Notes under the pieces: generated by a model
Seen by the model: only the letters and a program-made list of their open reading frames with translations
Told to the model about the DNA's origin: nothing
Databases searched by the model: none
Shown here: one piece after another, positions 57,252-64,000 of the stretch
How positions within the stretch are numbered: position 1 is the stretch's first letter
Layout: every line of letters begins with the position of its first letter
Translations under genes and position numbers: made by a program
Origin: Panax quinquefolius
Taxonomy: Eukaryota; Streptophyta; Magnoliopsida; Apiales; Araliaceae
Direction of reading: 5' to 3'
Assembly: GCA_020205615.1 (NCBI GenBank)
Contig: CM035160.1
Location: 125,207,605-125,271,604 of the forward strand
DNA length: 64,000 nt

Positions 57252-59125
57252 TTATTAGGTTTGTAATATTCATGAACATGATCAAATTGCAAAAATAAAA
57301 GCGGAAATGTGTAAAAAATCGAGTTTAAAATTTTTACAAACCATATACGGATCACCCTTTATGCACAATTATTAATTAAGCGAAAAGATAAAGAATAAAA
57401 TCATACCCTTGAAGATCGAGCTTCCTCGGTACAAGTTCACCTCCAAATCCTTTTAGCGTTCAACTTGAATCCACCGGGTTTGGTTCCTTCCTTTGATCAG
57501 CGTTAGCCACCCAAGTGTTTGGCCTCTGAGGTGATCCACCAGGAAGAAGAAGGATTCAAGAAGATGGGTGGTTGGCTAAACCCTAGTTTTCTATCTCTAT
57601 AGAAAAAAGGTGTCTCTCTCAACCATTGGAATTATTGCGTTATGTTGAAAATCGATATCCCTACATAATAACTCCTCTTATTTATAGATGTCAAGCAACC
57701 CTTAATTAAGGAATTGGGTTTTATTTAATTAATTAAATTCTTTTAATTAATTAAGCTCCACTAATCTTATTAGGGATAATTAATTAAACTCCTTTAACTA
57801 ATTTTCCTTCCTAATCCATTAGGAATAAATGAAATACTTATATTAAATTAATTCCTAAACTCTTTTAGAAATTAAAATAATAATAATTGTAATAATATTA
57901 ATAAGACTCCTCTTATTAATTTATATTTAATATTTCTAAAATATTAAATAATAAATATTAAGCTATTTAATTTATTCTATCACCATAGATTAAATTAAAT
58001 ATACATAACATATATTATTACGATTATGCCATTAACTTCTTAAATAATTATTCTTCCTTTTATGGTGTGACCCTTTAGGTTCTCCATATTAAGCAGGTTG
58101 TGAATAAATCAATTAGAACAATTCTAATCTTATTTAAATAAATAAATTAAACAATTAATTTATTTAAATAAATAATATTTATTCTCTGATAGGGATAAGC
58201 CTCCTAGCGATCAACGACTTTCCGGATAATATAGATTTCAACATTAATCATAAAAGAACCTTTGAGTAAATAGTTCTTAAATGCAATTCAATCCTTCCAC
58301 CATCTGATGTCCCGATTAAATATAAGGCATGGAATTCTTTGTCGAGTCTTATTTTATTTAATTATATGTATTTCGATCCTTAAATGCATGACTCCAAATA
58401 ATGCAAATTAGAAACTCCTTTCTAATTTCATTACGCCTTAACCAAGGACTCTTTGGGTTTGTCATTTATCGAATCACATAGGACATTTCTCTTCTTTTAA
58501 TAAAGTGGTAGATTCTTTATTGATCATACATTATCTCCATGTACAACTTATTATACCCAAGCATACCCTTTGATATACCCTAAGGGTCTTAAGGAATAAG
58601 TCAAAGTATAACTCATCATACACGAGATCTATGATGATCTCAAGTCCAAGGATCACTTGTCTTACTATCACTCTGAGAAATTCCTATTGACGAGCAAATA
58701 AAACTCCATTAGGTATTCCTTAGCGAGCCACGTTCGATTGAACTTATTCTCTAATAAGCACCTACATACTTGCTTTAGTGTCTCCACACAAATGATCATG
58801 AGATCAATCATCCTCATCCATGAGCAAGCAACGTATGTACCCGATCTATCGGATTCACTAATCCCCAATTTAGTAATCCAATGATTGGGAACTATTTTAG
58901 TTTTAAGCTTTCTAAGAATTTAGATCTCATTAGAATGATCATCATCATTATTCTAAAAGCATTGCTTAAAACTATGGGTTTATCACATATTATAAAAACT
59001 AGACATCATGTAGATAATTAAAGCCTTTAATAAATTAATACTTTTTATTAATAAATGAATAAGATTATTACAAAGTATATGCTTTATCATCAAACATGAT
59101 TGGCTTGTGTGCATACTTACTTTCA
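57252..59125 (-). repeat. 5' LTR of the copia element
   Basis: 1.87 kb, near-identical to 50067-51922. TATA box on the minus strand at 57679-57686 (CTATAAATAAG). No coding capacity; the open frame at 58668-58868 is incidental. Confidence 0.9.
57679..57686 (-). promoter_or_regulatory. TATA box of the copia 5' LTR
   Basis: Minus strand TCTATAAATAAGAGG. The 3' LTR equivalent near 50485 has a changed version. Confidence 0.65.
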
Positions 59126-59575
59126 TATTAAATTTAATGTGATAAAGGCAAGATCATCACATAGGGTCCTTGAAGTCTTTAACTCTTCTGATCTTTATAT
59201 TAAAGTTGTTTTATTAACACAATCGAATAAATGATTTCCGAGATAGATTAAATATCTTGTGATCTTTAGATTGAACTTGATCGTTTATCCTATCTTCTAC
59301 TAAATGTATTGATACATTATTTTGAGCTAATTGGTATCGAGAATGATGGTTTGATAATAATCTTTCAATTGTAATCTAGCAAATATTTCTTTGAAAAAAA
59401 CTTTGTCCTGAGATTGAGTCCTGATGTTAGCGAGTTTTTCCTGATACATTATTTGAGACTTTATTATGGTAAATCTTTAAGTGATTGAGAATACAATCAT
59501 ATCTTCTTTAGACCTAATCTATGATACTCAAAGTGTAAATCTTCCGTAAAATAGTATCATGAATTATCGTAATTA
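59126..59575. other. AT-rich stretch without recognised features
   Basis: It lies between the copia LTR and the truncated LTR of element 7. No open frame over 60 residues and no match to other parts of the window that I can see. It may be decayed repeat. Confidence 0.5.
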
Positions 59576-61995
59576 TAAATATGACTAAGATAATATACAA
59601 CAAATTATAAAGAATTAGTCTTGATAAGGGAAAAATCTAATAGAATCTGATAAAAATCTAATAGAATACAATTTTAAATCAATAAATCAATATTATTGGC
59701 GAAAATAATAATTCATTAGAAGAGTTAAGTAGAGAATGCAAACTACTATCTTACATGTATGAATTTAAAAGTTCATAAATCTATCTTTTATCCTGTAACA
59801 TCAATCGATATACATACGGAATCAAATATTCATCTTTTTACTTTCTGAGCCCGAAGATATTCATCGATTAGTCATGTTCATCTAAACACTGTTCATCTTT
59901 TGCTTTCTGACCAAAGATATTCTTGAAATCATTCATCTTTTTACTTCTGAGGCCAAAGATATTCAATAATATCATCATTTAAGGCGAGGGATGATGAAAA
60001 AATTTTTAAAAAGCGAATCGGTGAAACAAAATGACAAGGATTAAGGATTAAGGATTAAGTACTTTGTTTTATCCATGTTCAAAAATACCTCAAAAATAAT
60101 CATAGTGGTGTAAAATTCGAGAATGATCAAAACATGGATCTGATCAAAGCTAGTATCCGAATAGATATTTTGGACAAAAAGAAGAAATTTTATTTTTAGG
60201 TGAATAGTTAGTTAGTAGTATCGTGAATAGTCTTAGTCGTGAATAGTAACTCAGACACCAAAAGATAGAAATTTCCCAAAAAAAACATCTTCACGCTTCA
60301 TGAATAGTACTGTGAATAGTAACTCGTGAATAGTAACTTCGTGAATAGTAACTCGTGAATAGTAACTCATGAATAACTGTAACTCATGAATAGTAACCAA
60401 ATGAAAAAGTTCAAATTTGATAAAAAGTTTCAACCAATATTTGACATAATGATATTGAAGAAATAATATCATTTGAGAAAAAATAACATCCACTTACCTC
60501 GAAGATTAGTACTTACTAGTTGGAATCTAGGATATAGTCTTTGAAGGAACTTGCATAGTCTAACAATACTCAAAGTATACTCAAAAATACTCACATATAT
60601 CGAGATAAAATAGAGAGAGAAACTTTGATTTACGGTGTGATTTTCAATTCTAACCTAAGCACCTATTTATAGGAAAATCTTTAGAACACAAAGCGAAAAT
60701 TTAATATAATATTAATATATTTTTATACATTTTCTTTAGCCCACCTTAGACAACTGATCTCAGCCCATTTTGAATCACATGTGAGCCCAACTTAGTTGCA
60801 AAAACGTTTTCTCAAAATAATTAACTAAAACTTCCAAAAATTAATTATTTGAACTTGAACTTCAATAATTCATAATAAATAGCCCTTTTATCAAAAATTC
60901 AAATCTACTTGAGTTTTTATAGGAAATTCAATTCTCTACAACTTTGCGAAAAGAAAGTTTTTCCAAATTCCAAATAGAAATTGACCAAAAATCCACAAGC
61001 AAAGCGATTTTACAAGTATAATCAAATTTGATCGATAAATGGGGTCCATGACATGTTTAACATGTTTTAAACATTTATTGCAACAAAAATACTCTTCCTC
61101 CTCGTATACTCATATATCCCACATTCGTTGTAAAAATATCACCATTATTATATTATTAAAATATAATAATATATTTAAATGAATTATTTTATCGAAAAAG
61201 ATAAAATTTCAATTTTCAACAATTGTCACATTAAAATTTTTCTCCATCTATATCCACATAAAATCAATATTTTCCTCATCATATGAATCAATAATTAATT
61301 ATTCACAAATAATATTCTGAGAATCCTGATATTGTGACGAGGCGGTTCAGGGAAGAGGGGCTTTCGATAAAATTTCTCACTTCTTGGTGGCGATTAGGTG
61401 ACCAAACCTCTCCTTAGAGCGAGAACTTTCTAGACATTGCCAATAATGTTATCTAATAATATTATTAGGATAATATGAATTATTGCTTCGATAATGAAAA
61501 ATCTTGTGTAATGACAATTATTGAAACAACGATGATAAAAATATCAATATGACAATTATTAAATCGATAAAATCTTTGAGCGATAATTCTTTGTAACCAT
61601 TATTGAGTAGTGCCTTCTTACGTAAGAATCAATAATTGGTGCAATCTGGTGTATCTTCTTGTGTTTTACCCATAGAATTATTTTAACGATTATTAGCGGT
61701 AACAACTTCTGTAGTTATTTTTTTAAACAACTTATATTTGTCGTTTTCTTCATCGATCGCTTTTAGTTTATGGGGCCCACACATGGGCTTTTGCGTCGTG
61801 CGAATATTCCCAAAGCGATCTGAATATTCCACGAAACGAATATTCCCAACAAATGAATATTTTATAACCACTTGCTTATTTTGAAATATTTGCGTATTTT
61901 ACCCTAACTATCCACATTAATCAAATCAACCCTTACTTATTTCAAAATAATAAATAGAAAATTAAATTTCATTAATAATAAGTTGGGGTCTTCTG
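59576..61995 (-). repeat. Truncated 3' LTR of element 7 (subfamily b)
   Basis: Starts at a point equal to about 37670 in the element 6 LTR, so the first 350 bp are missing. Contains the CCAAAGATATTC array (59828-59962), a GTGAATAGTAACTC array (60195-60400, seven or so units) and a TATTTATA box at about 60665. The right end reads CTTCTGA where CTTACA is expected. Confidence 0.85.
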
Positions 61996-63330
61996 ACCTC
62001 CCCTCCTTATGAAATTTAGTCCTCGAAATTGGCGTCGTACACAGTGTTTGAAAAGGTGAGGATACCTCGCTTTCATTTCGTTTCAATTCCCGGTCATTTC
62101 CTCTATAGCATGATTCCTCCACAAAACTTTAACTTGTGGTATGACCTTTCTTGGCGTGGGACATGCTCCTTCTATCCAAGATCTTGGCGGTACCTCCTCA
62201 TACGTTAAGTCTTGGCTATCTCGTCCGGTTCTAACTTCTATAACGTGGTTGGGTCTTTCACATATTCTGAAATGCGGATATATGAAACACATTATGAACA
62301 CGAGAGACATACTCGGAGAATGTTGCGAGTCATAGGCTACATTTCCTACTCGGTCGAAAATTTGAAATGGACCCGATAAATGCGTGGATTGAGCTTTCCT
62401 CTCTTCCCAAATCTTGTAACTCCCTTCCATGGAAGCGACTTCATGACAATCGCATGATCCCCACACTAAATTCCGTCCTTTCGATGAAGATCCATATAAC
62501 TCTTTTGTCGATCTTGTCTTGGTTTGTATCGTTGTCGAATCATTTGGATCTTTTAAAGTGAGTCATACGTACTTACTTCGGGTCCCAACAATGTTGCTTC
62601 ACCCACCTCGTCCCAACATATTGGAAAGCGACACTTTAAATCCATATAATGCTTGAATGGAGCCACACTATACTTGCACGATAAGCTTTGTTGTTGTAGG
62701 AGAATTCCACCGATGGTAAATACTTATCCCAAGCGCCCTTGAAGTCTAGGACCACGAGTCTTAATAAATCTTGAGAGTTTGAATAGTCCTTTACGATTGT
62801 CCGTCCGTTTGAGGATGGTATCTTAGAACCAGATAAATAAAATCGTGCCCATAGCTTTTTGCAAGCTAACCCAAAATCTTGAAGTGAATCTTGGGTCACG
62901 ATCCGAAACTATGGATCTGGGCATGCCATACAACCTCACAATCTCATTCCGCGTCATACTAGCAAGGCGTTCGAGTGAATAAGTCTCCGTGTCGGCAAAA
63001 AATGAAGCGGAACTTGGTTAATCTATCAACAATAACCCAAATAGCATTGATGCCTTGAAAGCCGTAGGAAGACCCGTAACGAAATCCATGGTAATGTGTT
63101 CCCACTTCCATTTGGAATCTCAAGTGGTTCTGCAGCGGACCCTTAGGTACTAGATGCTCGCCTTTACCGTTGACAAGTTAAACACATTGAGATAAACTTT
63201 GCAATCTCTCTCTTCGTATTGTTCCACCAAAATGTATGTAGAAGATCACGATACATTTAGTACTTCGAGGATGGATTGCAAATGGTGTATTGTGTGCCTC
63301 CATCATAATCTTGTACTTCAAATCAGTCGT
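61996..63330 (-). pseudogene. Chromodomain and integrase, element 7
   Basis: After the purine tract (61996-62015) the minus strand reads VIPQVKVLWRNHAIEEMTG (about 62083-62145), the chromodomain. The linker holds NHVIE and LTYEEVPPRS, and the integrase C-terminus reads FQIFDRVGNVAY at about 62345-62385. The core is in pieces: LRLVVLDFKGAWDKYLPSVEFSYNN (62700-62760, opposite strand), catalytic-glutamate region near 62790, aspartate regions at 62880-62920 and 63080-63110. The zinc-binding domain lies near 63200-63290. Confidence 0.86.
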
Positions 63331-63870
63331 TAGGAACCTGAAAGTCTAGAGTGGACTCGAAGTATTCCTTCTTCATCAATTCTAAGCTTAGGAATAGCTC
63401 CTTCTTGTACTTTCTTCTTCATACGCATCATTTCAAGATTGGGTGGCTTGAAAGCGACCTTAACTTTTTCTATTAAAGTTGGCTCTGTCGTATACTTGAC
63501 ATCATCGCTTTTCGTTCCTGCATATGATCTTCTACTCAATGCGTCGTCGGCTACCGTTAAACTTTTCGGGATGGTATTGAATAGTGTGGTAATGTAGTCT
63601 TTCAATAGCTCGAGCCAGCGTCATTTGCCGCGTGTTGAGTTCTTTTTGAGTGAAGAAATATTTAAGGCTTTTATGGTGCGAATATATCTCCACTTTCTCC
63701 CCGTATAGATAGTGCCTCCATATCTTTAAGCGCGAAATTGCTTTGCTTGACTCTAGATCATGGTAGGATAATTCCTCTCATACTCTTTAAGTTGTCGCGA
63801 GGCATAGGCTATGACTTTCCCGTTGCATGAGAACACATCCTAACCCTTTGCACGAAGCATCGGCATAGAT
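63331..63870 (-). pseudogene. RNase H, element 7
   Basis: Positions 63330-63605 hold the domain end ([16 protein letters not shown]) and the linker to integrase (IEKVKVAF, MRMKKKVQEGAI). Higher coordinates hold [10 protein letters not shown] and [15 protein letters not shown]. The catalytic residues are split among frames. Matches 714-1088 throughout. Confidence 0.84.
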
Positions 63871-64000
63871 AACAAATCCATCCGAACGGATGGTATTGTT
63901 AGAAACGAGTCTTAAAATAAGTCTCCTCTTAAGCTCTTGGAAACTCTTCTCGCATTCTTCTTCGCTCCAAGCAAATTTTGTATCCTTAGGAGTTAGGTTG
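63871..64000 (-). pseudogene. RT-RNase H connection, element 7 (partial)
   Basis: Corresponds to 1140-1250 of element 1 (CEKSFQELKRRL region). RT continues beyond the window. Confidence 0.75.

Larger units (their letters stand above)
50067..59125 (-). mobile_element. Ty1/copia element, complete in outline, decayed
   Basis: On the minus strand: 5' LTR (57252-59125), PBS, 2.4-kb leader, gag, protease/GAG-pre-integrase, integrase, RT, RNase H, purine tract, 3' LTR (50067-51922). Integrase lies before RT, which defines Ty1/copia. Residue wording in integrase (LLDMVRS, KLGTRFDK, FVGHPK) and the long LTRs remind me of the Angela lineage; this is from memory. No clear target-site duplication (left flank CGTAT or GTATT, right flank TATTA). 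Confidence 0.88.
59576..64000 (-). mobile_element. Tekay-type element 7, cut by the window's right edge
   Basis: Truncated 3' LTR, purine tract, chromodomain, integrase, RNase H and the start of the RT connection on the minus strand. RT, protease, gag and the 5' LTR would lie to the right. All parts are frameshifted. Confidence 0.85.

Noticed and set aside
59126..59575. Possible remnant host gene between elements
   Set aside because: No open frame, splice signals or similarity could be supported; the content is AT-rich and featureless.

Overview
The window looks like a piece of repeat-rich nuclear heterochromatin from a flowering plant, probably a eudicot, though the species cannot be named from the sequence. 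The reasons are the AT-rich composition, the very long LTRs (about 1.3 to 2.9 kb), and the plant retrotransposon lineages present: Ty3/gypsy Tekay/Del-type chromoviruses, Ty3/gypsy Tat-type elements and one large Ty1/copia element. I found no host gene, tRNA, rRNA or CRISPR locus. Every recognisable coding stretch is retroelement gag or pol, and all copies carry stops, frameshifts or deletions.

Layout, left to right. 1-6689: a minus-strand Tekay element (integrase, RNase H, RT, protease, Gag, PBS, 5' LTR) cut by the window edge. 6690-7597: a fragment of a related LTR. 7598-8866: a plus-strand LTR (TGTAACGA...TCGTTACA) with a PBS and a non-coding internal region to 11527. 11528-11810: two polypurine-tract/LTR-start signatures 283 bp apart. 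11811-15795: a second plus-strand LTR family (TGTGACA...TGTCACA), interrupted at 13468-14851 by a solo copy of the first LTR. 15796-19683: internal region of a plus-strand Tekay element with an extra coiled-coil ORF before gag, then gag, protease, RT and the start of RNase H. It is cut by a plus-strand Tat element (Tat-A, 19684-28443: LTR, leader repeats, gag, protease, G-patch, RT).

28444-50040 is a second minus-strand Tekay element (3' LTR, chromodomain and integrase). Its integrase is split by a complete plus-strand Tat element (Tat-B, 31244-49481), proven by a 5-bp target-site duplication CACAT at 31239-31243 and 49482-49486. Tat-B itself contains a nested minus-strand Tekay-like element with near-identical LTRs and a shrunken interior (37323-46035). 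50067-59125 is a minus-strand Ty1/copia element, full in outline (LTR, leader, gag, protease, integrase, RT, RNase H, PPT, LTR) but heavily decayed. 59126-59575 has no recognisable feature. 59576-64000 is a further minus-strand Tekay element with a truncated 3' LTR, running off the right edge.

Nothing here works as a host gene set; the story is repeated insertion and decay. Premature stops are often explained by C-to-T or G-to-A changes at CAG, CAA and TGG codons, as expected of methylated DNA. Separately, differences between LTR copies cluster at a few fixed short contexts, so some apparent decay may be base-calling or assembly error. The most unusual non-protein structures are hairpin and tandem arrays in element leaders and LTRs: about 11 AT-rich hairpins in the copia leader, a three-copy 20-mer in the same leader, 31-bp leader repeats and a nested hairpin in the Tat elements, and a TGCGA-rich array in the Tat 3' region.
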